Positions 22,526-35,871 are shown, counted from the first letter of the stretch. The stretch: 64,000 bases of DNA from Myotis daubentonii (GCF_963259705.1 NC_081841.1:27641244-27705243); one strand, 5' to 3'. Translations and numbers: made by a program. Notes: generated by a model not told the origin, from the letters alone.

Positions 22526-23093
22526 CAATGGGTCATTGTGAGAAGGCAGAATGAAAAGTTTTTCCATCCAAATATTTGTTTAATTTGAGAGAAATCATAA
22601 GGTTTCTATGGCCCCGAATTACTTCTATTTTGTCAGAGTTTTAGTCTCCCTTTATGGCTGATTGGAAATGCCCAATGACCTTCTTGGATCTGACATCATT
22701 TCAAAAAGCCTATGGTGACAAATACCTGGGCTACTCAGGAGAAGAAGGAGGGTAACCTTTGGTCAGATTAACTCATCAACTTCACTAGTTATCTTCCTGA
22801 AGAGCAAACAGAATTAGGTATGTCTTGAAAATAAATGATTGTTAAAAAAAAAAAAAGGAGAGAAGGCAACTTGAGCGTAATGAGATACTAGTATTTGAGT
22901 CTTTGGTGTCAGAGAAGCAGTTCAGTTCTCAGCAGTGCTACCCTGTATTTGTTTCCCAATCATGGGCAACTCTCTCAGCAGCAAGCTCTGGGGCAATTAA
23001 ATTTATGTCCAGGGTTAGTTATTGTTAGAATTGAAGAAACACACAATAGATGTTCTAAAATAATGGCTAGTATGTTCCCAAGAACAACAACAA
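22526..23093. other. intergenic, unassigned
   Basis: Nothing beyond an A-run at about 22844-22857. Confidence 0.4.
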
Positions 23094-23839
23094 TCTATAC
23101 TAATAAAAGGGTAATATGCTAATTAGACCGGGAGTCCTTCCGGACATCATCTGGACAAAGTCATGGTGGCGGGGCTAAGGCAGAGGTGGTTAGAGGCAAT
23201 TAGACTGGCTGGGGAGAACAGTAGGGAAGTGGTTCTCAACCTGTGGGTCGCGACCCCTTTGGGGGTCGAATGACCCTTTCACAGGGGTCACCTAAGACCA
23301 TCAGAAATCACATATATAATTACATATTGTTTTTGTGATTAATCACTATGCTTTAATTATGTTTAATTTGTAACAATGAAAATACATCCTGCATATCAGA
23401 TATTTACATTATGATTCATAACAGTAGCAAAATTACAGTTATGAAGTATCAACAAAAATAATTTTATGCTTGGTGGTCACCACAACATGAGGAACTGTAT
23501 TAAAGGGTTGAGGCATTAGGAAGGTTGAGAACCACTGAGTTAGGGGGATCAGGCCAGCAGGGGAGAGCAGTTTGGGGTGACCAGGCCATCAGGGGAGTTA
23601 GGGGGCAATCAGGTCAGCAGGGGAGCTGTTAGGGGCATCAGGCTGGCAGGCAGAAGCAGTTAGGGGAAATCAGGCAGGCAGGTAGGCAAGCGGTTAGTAG
23701 CCAGTGGTCCTGGATTGTGAGAGGGATGTCTGACTGCCGGTTTAGCCCAATACCCTGAGGGTTCCCGGATTGGAGAGGGTGCAGGCCAGGCTGAGAGACC
23801 CCGCCTCCTGTGTACGAATTTCATGCACCAGGCCTTTAG
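23094..23839 (+). mobile_element. Helitron (HeliBat-type) interrupted by SPIN
   Basis: It starts TCTATACTAATAAAAGGG and ends with the GCACCAGGCCTTTAG terminus (CTAG decayed to TTAG). The interior has GTTAGGGGGATCAGGCCAGC-type repeated units. A SPIN element sits at 23227-23537, splitting one unit. Without it the Helitron is about 435 bp, the size of its relatives at 9085 and 58481. Confidence 0.85.
23227..23537 (-). mobile_element. SPIN (SPACE INVADERS) hAT element, non-autonomous
   Basis: Terminal inverted repeats AGTGGTTCTCAACCT and AGGTTGAGAACCACT enclose GTGGGTCGCGACCCCTTTGG, TTAATCACTATGC and CCACAACATGAGGAACTGTA, the SPIN miniature consensus. No transposase. The 8-bp target duplication is no longer clear (TAGGG shared). 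Confidence 0.9.
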
Positions 23840-23892
23840 TAATAAATCATGTCAAAAGGGAATACAGTTACTATATAAAAAGCTGGCATCTA

Positions 23893-24089
23893 AAATTTTT
23901 TTAAAAATATATTTTATTGATTTTTTTATAGAGAGGAAAGGAGAGGGATAGAGAGTTAGAAACATCGATGAGAGAGAAACATTGATCAGCTGCTTCCTGC
24001 ACACCCCCTACTGAGGATATGCCCACAACCAAGGTACATGCCCTTGACCAGAATCAAACCTGGGACCACTGAGCCAAACTGGCTAGGGT
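23893..24089 (-). mobile_element. Ves SINE, antisense
   Basis: ATATTTTATTGATTTTTTTA, ACATCGATGAGAGAGAAAC, CTACTGAGGATATGCC and GAGCCAAACTGGCTAGGG identify it. About 20 bp of the tRNA-like head is deleted near 24065. Confidence 0.9.
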
Positions 24090-24667
24090 TAAATTCTTTT
24101 AACTCTTTATATTTTTGAGGAAGTTAATCCAATATTCCACACCCAAGAAATGGTAGGCTACCTTCGGATGCTGAAACAAAGGATTCGGTGTTTATTGGGG
24201 TGGCCAAACCTCTTTTGTAGGCTGTGGTTCAGCTCACCCACATCTCACCTTTGGCAGAGTACCAAGGTTGGACCTGCTAACTCCCAGGGCCCAGACCAAA
24301 GCCTTCCCTAACATGGCACAAATTGTACTATGTGCACTTCCCCTTCCCACAATAGCTTTGTGGGGTAGGGAGGGTGACTCTAGAGGTTAAAAAGAGGTGA
24401 GAAGATGCCCCTTGTAATGAGAAGGAAATGTGTGGAAACTGGAGAATTTCCCAGCAGCCCACCAGCTCTTTCAGACAAGATCCCGATGGGATATGAACCT
24501 CAGGTTTGTTTTTGTTTGTTTGGTTTTTACCACCAGCGCAGGACAACATTGTGCTCATGTCTCTCAGTCACTCCTATGAGTTCCTGGGATGATACACACA
24601 CAATACAATATACAGATGATGTTTTGCAGAATTTTATTCCTGAAACCTATATATTTTTATTAACCAA
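24090..24667. other. intergenic, unassigned
   Basis: No gene or named repeat recognised. Confidence 0.4.
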
Positions 24668-25134
24668 CTAGAGGACCTGTGCACAAAAATCTGTGCACTC
24701 GGGGGGGGGGGGGGGGGGAATCCCTCAGCTGGGCCTATGCCCTCTCGCAGTGTGGGACCCCTCGGGGGATGTCCACCTGCAGGCTTAGGCCTGCTCTCCG
24801 GGGAACAGGCCTAAGCTGGCAGTCAGACATCCCTCTGGCAGCCTGGCAGCCCTCGGGGGATGTCCACTTGCCAGCAGGGAGCAGACCTAAGCTGCAGTCG
24901 GACATCCTTAGTGCTGCTGAGGAGGTGGGAGAGGCTCCTGCCACCACCGCTGTGCTGGCAGCCATCAGCCTGGCTTGTGGCTGAGCAGAATTCCCCCTGT
25001 GGGAGCCCACTGACCACCAGGGGGCAGCTCCTGCACTGAGCATCTGCCCCCTGGTGGTCAGTGTGTGTCATAGTGACCAGTCATTCCCAGTCGTTCTGCT
25101 GTTAGGGTCAATTTGCATATTATCCTTTTATTAT
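24668..25134 (-). mobile_element. Helitron (HeliBat-type), minus orientation
   Basis: Read on the minus strand it begins near TTATAATAAAAGG, TAATATGCAAATTGACCC and ends at the terminal hairpin and CTAG (24668-24671 in reverse). It carries GCCTAAGC-type hairpins and the inverted CCACCAGGGGGCAG pair. A run of about 18 G lies inside the terminal region at 24701-24719. Confidence 0.85.
25014..25057. promoter_or_regulatory. inverted pair of CTCF-core-like motifs
   Basis: CCACCAGGGGGCAG at 25014-25027 and its reverse complement at 25044-25057 face each other across a 16-bp loop within the Helitron. The motif fits the CTCF core; use is untested. Confidence 0.45.
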
Positions 25135-25588
25135 AAAAGTTGCACGGGTGGGGGCTGACTGGTTTGCCCTGAAGGGTATCCTGGATCAGGGTGGGGGTTC
25201 TGCTGGGGTGCCTGGCCAGCCTGGGTGAGAGGATGATGGCTGTTTTCAGACTGACCAAGCCCCCTGAAGACCAAAGCTCCCAGCCTCTCTTTTTTTTTTA
25301 TTTGCTCCAGCTCCATGGCCGTGGTGACTGGAAGCAGGTATCTGGGGTTTATTTACCTTCTATAATTGAAAATTTGTTGCCTTGAGAGGAGGCAACAGCC
25401 GGCCGGCCGGGAAGCTTGGCTTCTTCCATCACTGGGGCAACCAACCCTTCTGCTTGCTCCAGCTCCGTGACTGCTGGTCGCCATCTTGGTTGGGTTAATT
25501 TGCATATAGTCGCTCTGATTGGCTGGTGGGCGTGGCTTAAGGTGTAGCAAATGTATGGTCAATTTGCATGTTTGTCTATTATTAGGTA
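25135..25588 (-). mobile_element. second Helitron-type element, minus, joined to the first
   Basis: The right end, read backwards, is TAATAATAGACAAACATGC, then CAAATTGACC, CACCAGCCAATCAGAG and CCAAGATGGCGACC, the same 5' region as the large element ending at 62096. The left end is not clear and fuses with the Helitron ending at 25134. The GC-rich part near 25400 has CCGGCCGGCCGG. Confidence 0.65.
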
Positions 25589-27239
25589 AGATGTCACCCC
25601 AATAAATTCAATAAAAATAAGAATTATTATTTTTGTACAGTTGTGCCTCACACATAAGTTGGAAGGCTAATAGGATATAGCTCAAAACTTTGGAGGGCCT
25701 GGTGGTAGAGAGGGTCAGCTTCATTCTAGATCAAGTTATGTAGTTTAATGAAAACACAGGTCATGATGCCAAATCTAACCCTGGATCATTAGCATCAGAA
25801 ACAGTTATATGAAGGGCGTCTGAGAGTGTCAAGTTTTCTCTGAGTAGATAGAGGAGTAAAATTCAACCATTAGCCTCTTCCATATAAAGGAATTTCTATT
25901 CATCTCAGTTTATACTTATGGGTTGTTCTAAAAAGGAAATGTTAGCAAATCTTTGTAATAATACCACAGTACTATCTGTACTGCTTGTGTTCTATGGTGG
26001 AAAGAAGAGTACTTGCCTGACAAAAACTTAGAAAGACCTTTTAGGTAACTCTGACACAGAATAATCATGGTTTGGTGTGTTTTTTTCTAGTATCCTCTAT
26101 GGAGAGCTGATAAAATCTCTCTGAAAGCATTTGTTTTTTATGACTAAGGTTGGCTTAATAGACAAAAGGAGAACAAGAGAAAACACCAGGTTGAAAACCG
26201 AAGGCAACAAAACCTTTTAGAACTTGCCAAAAGGTTATATTGAGGATCAGTTCAAGTTTTAAGGAAAGATTTAGGGCTTATTTGCTCAACCCTAGTAAAA
26301 ATAGCTAAACACGTTTGCCCTCGGGAGTCTAGACATTTGTACCTGGCCAAGGAAGAGCCACACCAGCTACAGTGAACGCAGTTTTTACTGGAAAAGCTGT
26401 GTGGCGTAACTGAGGAGTGCGGGTACAAGCACAAAGGCGGGATGAACCTCATCTTTGTCTACGTGGGAAGTGAGACCTTATCTTTCCTCACTTTCAATTT
26501 GTTGTTGTTGACCAAACCACAAATAAAAATGTGTGGAAATGAGCTTTCTATTTCTGAGATGCTGTTGGACACGACAGTCGTACTACACTGGAATCTGAGA
26601 GCTTCATTATGGTGAACTCTATAGTGCAGGAGGTAGCCGTCAGCCGCTGAGATACCCGGCTGCCTTTCTTTGTTTCTGGTCATTGGGGGTTGATTCTAAC
26701 CCTTCTCTTTTGTGCTGCTCCTTCTTTACATTCCCTAGTCAAGAGAGCTAGGATTTGCAAAGCATTGTTATTGCGGTCATCTTGCGGTGGGTGATTAATA
26801 AGTAACCACAGTTGAATGTACAAGGAAGAGAATAGCTAGCTGCCAGAAAAACAAAGGTGACTTAAAGAATGTTTTAAGGTTTTAAGGAAAGTCAGTGCTC
26901 TAAACTGGTATTAGGTATTTGCTTTATTTCTGTCAAATGCTAGGATTTTAAAAAATGTATCTCAGAACAGTACATAGAGTAGTGTTAGCTTTTAATGGTG
27001 AGATTCATTGAAACATGGAGTAGGCACCCTCAAAATTAGTGGGTTCCCTATCACTTAGTGATTTCTAAGAAGAATGATTTCTTCCATGTTAAGGAAACCC
27101 ACAAAATAGATGGGCAAAACCTTATGATTCCTACTTAATTTGAAATTGTGCTTTATATGTGTTCTCTGATTCTTTGAACTCCTATGAGAAAAAAAACACC
27201 AGAAATATTTAAAATGAGGCACATTTTTTATGGTGCAAC
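25589..27239. other. intergenic, unassigned
   Basis: AT-rich, no supported gene or named repeat. Confidence 0.4.
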
Positions 27240-27560
27240 CAGGATGCATTTTGAGGACAATGAGACAATCACAAAAAGACAAATACTGTATAATTCCATT
27301 TATAGGAGGTACCTGAAGTAGTCAAACTCAAACAGGGGGTAAAATGATGGTTACCAGAAACTGAGGGAAGGAAGAAATGGGAAGTAGTTGTTGAATGGAT
27401 ATAGGGTAGCAGTTTTGCAAGATGAAGAAATTGTAGAGATCTTTTGCACAACAATGTGAATATACCTAACACTAGGGAACTGTACACTTAAAAATGGTTA
27501 AGATGGTAAATTTTATGTTATCCTTTTACCACAATTGAAATAAAAATGTATTAAAATTTA
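27240..27560 (+). repeat. old L1 3' UTR fragment, sense
   Basis: GATGGTTACCAGAAACTGAG, GTTTTGCAAGATGAAGAAAT, GCACAACAATGTGAATATAC and CTGTACACTTAAAAATGGTT are the conserved end of L1M-type elements. Confidence 0.75.
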
Positions 27561-27619
27561 CTTTAAACTAGTTGGCAAAGAAAAGGGCTTTTAAAAAAAT
27601 CCTAGCAAGAATAATTGAG

Positions 27620-28066
27620 TGCTGTTGGGGAGCACAAGAGACTTGGTTGGAAAGTTGGACGGAGGACATTCTGAGAAAAGAGAAGTGTGTGGAAGGCCAC
27701 CTGCCCTGTTTATCGGAATTTTGACTTAGGGGAGACTTAGGGGAGTGTCAAAGGCAGCACCCCTAATTATTCCTTGACCTTCCCAAACAAGCTTGTGCAT
27801 ATGCAGACCCCCGGGTGTTTACTTATTCTTAATCCTTGGATGTCCTTGCCTAGAGGACAATGTAAACACATGTGTCCTTCCAAGATTACTCACCCTATTG
27901 ATTGTATCTAAAGATAAAAATTCCAATAGAAGGCTAACGAGGCAGGCAGTCAAGGCTGCTCCTGCCGCTAGAGCCAAGAGCCCCTTAGTCCTCTCTTTCA
28001 CAGTCAAACTGTGTCTGAGTAATCTGTTCATTTGTTGTTCAGGGGCTGCTGGTCAGCCCTGGCAAG
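27620..28066 (+). repeat. possible solo LTR
   Basis: It runs from TGCTGTTGGGGAGCACAAG to GGTCAGCCCTGGCA, with a C/T-rich U5-like tail (CTCTCTTTCACAGTC) and TG...CA ends. No convincing target duplication or internal genes are seen. The call rests on LTR-like layout only. Confidence 0.35.
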
Positions 28067-30718
28067 AGAGTATGAACGCAGAATGTAGAGGGTATAGCTG
28101 AACAAGTATGATTGTTAGTCTATCAGATAAGCTTTCAGATTAGAGAATGAAAAAAATCACTGAATTTTGAGTACACTGAGAGGAAAGAACAATAATTCTG
28201 CTGCTCACTATTTGTTATGTGACCTAGAAAAAGATATATAGTGTAATCATTCAATAAATATATATTGAACAACTGGTGTGGGGGGGGGCAATCTTTGTGC
28301 TAGGTGGTGGAGATTCATTCATGAACGAGACTAACTTCCATTTCATACCTCAGTTTATTGCAAATCCCCCCTTGCTGAGATTGCCAATGACCTTCTAGTA
28401 ACTAAGTGATTAGAAGCATATTTTACAGAGCCTCATTGATTATTTCCTCCTTCTTAAAACTTTCTTTTCTATTGGCTTCCATGACATCACCGTCACCTTT
28501 TTTCACTAGAGCTGCTTCCTCTTCCTTCTCCAAAAATATTGGTATTCTTCATGTTCTGATCCTATGCCTATGCCTCCCTCCCCCCCCCCCCCCCCCGCCC
28601 CTTCCCAACACATACTTTCTCTGAAATCTCATCAATTAGCTAATGACTCCAAATCTTATCTCCATCTCAAAAATATTTTTCTGGGCTCCAGAATGTTACA
28701 TCTCACATATGTCCATCTAATAGCTCTACCTGAATGTTCTAAACCCAACATTTTAAAAACTCAATTTATCTTCTTTTCTGGTGTCTTTTTCTTTTTACAT
28801 GCTCTATATCAGAAAAAGACATCATCATTAATTTAATTACCTGTCAGAAACTGGGAAGCATTCTATATATCTTCCTCTATCTTACCCTCACCTAGAATGA
28901 CTCAACATGGTTTGACAATTTCATCTTTTTAACAATTTTTAAATATGAGCTGTCACCGCCCTCATTCTACTGTCACAGCTTGAGTTCTCATTTGAATGTT
29001 CTCATTTGAATTATTTCAATAGATGCATTCGTTTCCACCTACCCATCTCTGAGGTTCCTTAATCCATCTGACACATTGATTTCAGAATGACCTTAACACA
29101 CAAGTTTAATTATGTTGTGTGCTCTGTGCAAAAGTCTTTAGAGCCTTCCCATTAGGCTTTGATGGCCTAACTTCTTAGAGCTTGACACACCAAACATTTC
29201 TCATCTCTTTACTCCTAAGGCTGTTTCTCTTTTCAAGAGATCTGCACCACTTCAGCCAAGAAGTGTGAGAGACCTTTGCCATAGTTATTTAAAATGCAGA
29301 TTATAAGAGAACTCTAATTTATCATCTCTCCATTCAGTCCCAGCAGAGGGAAAGCTACATGAAAAATAAGTGCCTGATAATAATTGTTCTCTGCCGTGGG
29401 TAACATCTTCCCTTTGAAATTAAAAGAGGGGAAATAGCATATCTCCATATCTCCGTTATGAATGTGGGCATGGGAAAATTCATAAAATGCAGACACTTTT
29501 ATTAGAGATTCACACAAAACAACATAGTGAATATGTGACTGCTTTTTACAGAACCTAAGCTCCTTTGCTGGCTTAGACTGAACATGAAATGAAGTGATTT
29601 GGGTGCACAACTTGTAAAAAGAGAATTAGATATCTTGATATTTTTAACAAGAACAGAACCAGACTTAATACTGGTTACAAAAGCCATTTGTCACTGTTGG
29701 GATGCAGAGACAGTTTTGAAGGGGGAGATTAAATGGGTGACTCATAGCCTCTTCCTTTCTACAGCCAGTTCTGTGATTTCAGAATTTTCTCCCTATGAAA
29801 ACAAAGGGACAAATGCTTGGACATTTTATCATGTTTCATTCTTTCCCAGTCCCAGTCCCAGTCCCAGTCTATCCTCATGTAAATTTGTGATGACAATAAT
29901 GCAGGCATTATTTGGATAAATTGCTATTTATCCAAGAAACACCAGGCCTGGTGAGGTTGTTTCTCTTGACTGAATTCAGGGAATTGCTAGGGAGTGGAAA
30001 TTGTACTAGAACCAGGAATGCTTAGGTGGCCAAAGAAAATATAAGAAAAGAATAGGACCTCAGATCTCATACTTCCAAGGTCTGAGTTAGGGTATATGAA
30101 GTGTAGAAACAAGCAGAGGAAGAGACCATTCCAGAACCATCAAAATTAACTCCTAGATTTGTGGAGGAAGTGTCTTATTTTAGGTTTTTCAGAAATAGAG
30201 CCTAATATAAAAATTTCAATACAAGAAATTTGATTGGGGCTGGTGATTCTAGGAAAACCAGTTGGAGGGTGGGAAATTAAGCAAGGAAAGGAGGGTGGGT
30301 ACATGATCAAGCCCATTACCACTGTTTGTTACTGGAGCTTAATTCTATGGGAATGCCCTAGGATTCTACATAGAAAATGCACTTCACAGTTTCCTGCAGG
30401 AGTGAGGGTTAAGGGGTGCTGCAGAGATGGCTGTAAAGGGAACACTGATTGCTCAGCACTTCTAGCCAGGTTAATGCAGGTTCCACCTTGCAGAGAAAGC
30501 CTGCAGACACTGGAAAATTGTGTGGTTTTCACTTCAATGATAAGATTATAAGAGATGTAGATGGGTACAGACAGGTCTACTTCTTCATATTTCAGAAAAG
30601 GTCAAGAGTGGGAGGGAAGGACTGAAAGAGCAGGCAGAGAAAATTCTAACCCTTTGATGTAATTAGTATTGTAATTAAGTGAGTTTTCTTATCATCAGAG
30701 GTAATATCAGAAGACCTC
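28067..30718. other. intergenic, unassigned, with old repeat traces
   Basis: A poly(C) run is at 28576-28596. Between about 28400 and 29260 the text resembles a widespread old mammalian repeat (ATGACTCCAAATCTTATCTC) of unknown family. A (CCCAGT)4 run is at 29846-29869. No gene supported. Confidence 0.35.
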
Positions 30719-31040
30719 TTTTAAAATTTTTTATTGAACCTTTGTTGAAAGATTTGTTGAAATGAACCTCCCTCCTCCATCTTTCTTAACCCTTGGCAAC
30801 CACAGATCTGTTCTCCATTTTTATAATGTTGTCATTTAAAAATGTTATATAGATGTGATCATACAGAATGAACTTTTGGGATTGGATTTTTTAAAATAAG
30901 CATAATTCTCTCTGCAAATTTATTCAAAGGAATGTTGCATTTATCAAGAGTTCATTCTTTTTTTATTGGTAAGTAGTATTCTATGGTCTGTAGGTAACAC
31001 TGTGTAATCATTCAGCTATTGAAAGACATCTGGGATTTGC
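30719..31040 (-). repeat. old L1 3' region, antisense
   Basis: CTTGGCAACCACAGATCTGT, GATGTGATCATACAGAATGA and TAAGTAGTATTCTATGGTCT are typical backward L1 text. Confidence 0.65.
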
Positions 31041-32880
31041 TGAGTTTCCAGAATTCTGCTTCTCACTCGGATCTGAGAGTTTTAGATATGTGGAACCAAT
31101 GACAAACAGATTTTACTTTTTCCTGCCAGGGCTGGTCTGTCTTACTTGTGTGAACACATTATATGACTTTAGAGATACTGGATAGGGTCCTAGTAGCATA
31201 CATGTTCTCATGCTTGCTGATGACTAAAAAATTTTAAGGGGCAAATTATTTTATTTTACGGTTGAAAATAAACAGCTTGAAATGCAAAGCAATTATGGGA
31301 AAAATACACTTGGCAGGTTTTAATCTTGGAGAAAGTAGTAATACAGACATCTCTAAATTTCATTTCTGTGAACAGCGACATGTAGAAATGCTGGGCATTT
31401 CACACTCCTCTTTGCCACCCATTATCCCTGTATTTCTCATGTGCCACTCTATTAACACACAGTACGTGAAAATCCCATTGCCAGACCCACCTTCAAAATG
31501 TTCAAAACCACAGAAACTTGCCTTTAAATATTTCAACATGGACATGTGGCATAAAGAAAACATACAGATCTGAGTTGTTCTGGTAGAAGTGAGATAGCTT
31601 TGGGAGAGATTCAAGCCAGACTCATTTTTCTCTGCTAACAGTTTGTAAACTGTTCTAACCCATGTCCCCCTGCAAAAATATGTGGAGCGATTGCCTGAGG
31701 GGAGAGGAAATACTCAAGTAAGATAATCTCCTTTTTCTTAGGATTACATAAATTTGAAAATCTGGACAAGGGAGCCTATTCAAAATTACTGATAATGTCA
31801 CTGTCTGATAACTTTGGAACAAAAATAAAACAGAATGCCATGCAGGACTGGAGAAGGAGAATGTCTCTGCAGAAATTACGTCGCTATCACTGTGATCAAA
31901 GTTATGCTACAAATCCAAGTTTCCACAGCAAGCAGGAAGTTTTCTCTGTGGGCCTCAATCCTCTCTTTTCCTACTGTTGCTGCTGTCCTTCTGTACCATA
32001 GTGAGTCCAGTGACTTTCATCATAATCTATTTTAGGAGGGGAGATTTTGAGGAATTGCTAGAGCTAAAATTTTAGTAATTGTCACGATATAAATGTGTAT
32101 AGCACATGTAATACAAACCTAGATGCAGTACAAAGATAGCAGTGATGTTAGGTTGGTGAGGTTGTGGCATTATCTTTCTCTAGAGTTTTGAAAATAATAT
32201 TCAAATTTAGAGTTTAGAGCTTAGCAAGTTGTACATCTACAGCTTTGATAAGAAAAGAAAGATGCAATTGTAATTTCAGTTAGTCCAATTTACTCCCCTT
32301 CCAGAGAGACAGGAACACATGACTTACTGTGAAAGTGGGGCCTTCGGACCATCTCCCCACATTCCTCCCTCACCGCAGAGCAGTAAGGACATTTTCAATC
32401 TAGACTCAATAATTGTAAAATTCGAAGAAGGAGGGGACAGTTCTGGCATAGTGGGAAGGGTCTTGTACTTTAGGCATAATGTTTATGTTCAATCCCTGGT
32501 CCTGGAATTAGGTACTAACAATGCAAGTTTGAACAAATCACTGCATATTTCTATAATTTCCTCTTTTATAGATGAGACTATTTCCCCCAAAAGGGACAGT
32601 GTTAGATGCGCCAAAGTTGCATCTGCGTGTCTCACTTTATAGGAGAGCAATTTCCTGCGCGAAACTGAACAGCTATTTGCTCTGCATGGAATTAATCTCT
32701 GGGCATTACTGAAAAAAAAATCATTGGTTCCTGAATTTGACTAAGGGTGGACTTTTAAAAACAGAGATTTAGACCTATTCCAAACTAAGTGAACCAGAAT
32801 TTCCACCGGGAAGATCCAAGTCTTAGTGTCTTAGAAAAGCTCACTGAGGTGATTTTGATGATTGGCCAGATTTGGGGAGA
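31041..32880. other. intergenic, unassigned
   Basis: No exon or named repeat is supported. Confidence 0.4.
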
Positions 32881-32882
32881 CA

Positions 32883-33265
32883 AGGGCTTTTCTTTAAAGT
32901 GCATTCGAGTCACCCAGGGCTCTTGTTAAAATGGAGATTCTTATTCAGTAGACCTGAGGTGGGTGCTGAAACTCAGCATTTAAAAAAATATATATTTTTA
33001 TTGATTTCAGAGAGGAAGGGAGAGGGAGAGAGAGAGAAACATCAGTAATGAGAAAGGAGCATCGATCCGCTGTCTCCTGTAGGTCTCACACTGGGGATTG
33101 AGACGGCAACCAGGGCATGTGCCCTGACCAGAAATGTAACTGCGATCTCGTGCTTCATAGGGGATGCACAACCACTGAATCATGCCTGCTGGCCCAAACT
33201 CAGCATTTTCAAAGAGCTCCCAGGGGCTGCAGATGCTGTGGGTTGGAGCAGGAGTGCCACTCTTT
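32883..33265 (+). repeat. MER5A-like hAT remnant split by a SINE
   Basis: The left part has GTCACCCAGGGCTCTTGTTA and TTCAGTAGACCTGAGGTGGG. The right part resumes AAAGAGCTCCCAGGGGCTGC. Together they follow the MER5A consensus order. Confidence 0.6.
32969..33208 (-). mobile_element. Ves SINE with 13-bp target duplication
   Basis: SINE 32982-33195, antisense, flanked by AAACTCAGCATTT at 32969-32981 and 33196-33208. It carries ATTGATTTCAGAGAGGAAGG and a diverged tRNA-like head. Confidence 0.92.
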
Positions 33266-35871
33266 AGGTAGCAGGGTTTAGACCTTCTTGGGGTCTTCTT
33301 CTCTTTGAGAGGATCGGCCACATACTGCCAAGGAGATTCTATCTAGGAAAAGAGAAAGATGGTTGCAGCCCAGAGACCCCTGAGTTTGTAATTCCAATGG
33401 CAAAAGGACCATAAATTGTTTCTGGTGGGACTGAAATATAAATGGTTGAATGTGTACTTAGAATGTCACCTCCAAGAAGGCATTAAAAGAAAGAAGGTGG
33501 TTGATCAAATATCATTTCTTGTTTTTATGAGATATTCTGAAAGCAAGAGGCAGGAGTCAATTCTTGTTTTGCATGTCCGTGCATAGGGTAACTTGGTTAT
33601 TATCTTATAAATATTTAGAATCATTTCAGACAATGTTCTGGATAATAGACTGCACTTTTTATTGGAAGATTTCGTCAACAATGAAAACTTACTGGGAAAT
33701 TCCATGTTTAAGCATGCAAATTCAGGCTGCTCATAAATATTAAAATGGGGTTAGAAAACATTTTTGAGAATTTAAACAAGCTCCTAACTTTTTAAATTAA
33801 GTAAACATAAAAAGCAATCTCATTTTGATAAGTTTATCTGGTAGAACTAACAGAACATTTGATAAATTTTCCCGTCGAGGAAATGCTAATAGAAGATTGA
33901 TTTTCCCAAAACCATACTGGTAAGTGGAAAAAACAGGATTAGAACACTGGTCAATTTGAATTACTCTATTGTTTTATTTCAAACTTATTTGGTAAATATT
34001 TTTTAAAGTTTATATTTTAGAATTGTTTATTACTATTTAATTTTTTCTTATTAGCAGCTGTTTTGAGGCAAGGAATAGAGTAAAAATGTCTTTAATCTAC
34101 TATCTTTAGTTATGGATGAAGGGTGCAATTTCACCTTATTACCTCTAGTTTGCCAAATGCCAGAGATGGTGTATTTTAGAAGTTAAAAGGGTTTGGGTTT
34201 TGGATCCAGACTGCGTCAGCTTTAATTATTCTTTCACTAGCTTTTGATTATTCAATTATATTAAAATATAACCACTATGGTGATGATTAAACAACAAGAT
34301 TATACCCTTTATGATTTTTGGAATATATAAAATCCATATATTATTAATGATAGTTAATTAAAGTAGCATTTTTACTACTAAAGACCCTTGTTCTTTGCCT
34401 GTTTCAGGTGAAGTAAGAATATTTGCTGTTCAACTTCTAATTTTATTTAGGTCTCATTTCAGCCCTACTATTTGTGTAACCTTGAGAAATTACTTTATGC
34501 CTCTATGCCTCAGTTCCCCCATCTGAAGAGTGAACATGATATTTTTTGCTTTGTTCTGAGGATTAAATATGTTAATATAAATTAAGTGTTTGGGACAGCA
34601 TCATAATTAATCAACTCTCAGTTATTATCTTGGTGTTGGTGAGTAAATATCAGAACTAGTGAAAAGATTATGTTGTTACCATGATGCTTTACTAACATAC
34701 TCTTCACTAGAGTTTGAAGACACTATGAAATGGGTTGATTCTAGACCTTTTAATGGATTAAGGATTAAAGCTATTGAAAGACTTAAAGGCTAGGTCATTG
34801 AAAGACTTCTAAGGAATTTTATTGTCCTTGAGCATTAGCTATAGGTCTGGCAGTATATTAAGTTCCAATATCATTTTGTTTATTCCCCAGAACTCCAGGA
34901 TGTATAATTTCCCTATTGTATAGGGAATGCTCTTGCACACTGTAATATTGAAAAGATTCAGAGAAGAATCACTTATATAGTTTCTTTTTCACATTTGTTT
35001 AAGTGTTAATGTTATTAATTAGACTGGATTATTGGTTTTAGATATGGAATACTAAAATGTTTCCACTAAGCTACCTATGCTCCCAGCTTTTGCCCCACCC
35101 CCATTCTCATTTTTTATCCTCTCAGGCAACAACTGTTACAGCCTACTAGCCTAAATAAAGTTTCCTAGGCTAAATGTATTGCAAGCTACCCAAATGTTTT
35201 ACTTTATGGTGGAATACGAACCAAACCTAGTTTGACTGCAGGTGTTTAAACTCGTGGGTCTTGGCAGAATTAACAAATTCTTGCTTTGTGCAGAATAAGC
35301 CGAGTGTTTGGGACTCTGCCCCTTGGGTAGGATTGTGGTTTAGGAAACTCAAAACCTATAAAGATGGCCACCTGCCAATGCTTTGAGGTAGAGTCTTTGA
35401 AAGTCTCTATGGAACCTCTGTTGGCCAGCTTTATGACTCCAGTTGGCTGCCTGCAAAATAAGTGAACAAATGGTTAACAGACTATGCTAGTTACAAGTAC
35501 TTTCGCTTGCTTGTGCTGGTTGAATAAGTAAATGTATGGAAACTTGCCACAGAACGTTGTGAATGCCTTCTCAGTTTGGACTATTGTGAGAGAGAATATT
35601 TTAAATATATCTTGGCAACAGTACCAATGTATATATGGGATTTGTAAAGTTTTTGTTCTTATCTGCTTCAATGCCTCAATGTAATGATGTCATTACCTGG
35701 GTTTCTAGCTATTAATTTACAGTCAATTTTATATCTCCTGTCACCCTTTTAAAGATTACATTGTAATTTTAGAAATATAAAATCATTCAAGTATGCTAAT
35801 TATCTCTTATTTATGAATTTATAATATCAGTATTTAAGTAGATAAAAATATCTGGCCAGCATCCTATATAA
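33266..35871. other. intergenic, unassigned, AT-rich
   Basis: One MIR-like piece at 34450-34600 (GTAACCTTGAGAAATTAC, GCCTCAGTTCCCCCATCTG). Nothing else recognised. Confidence 0.4.

Noticed and set aside
24701..24719. Assembly gap or regulatory G-quadruplex
   Set aside because: A long G run at this point of the Helitron terminal region also exists in shorter form in other copies, so it is more likely repeat slippage; a quadruplex is possible but unsupported.
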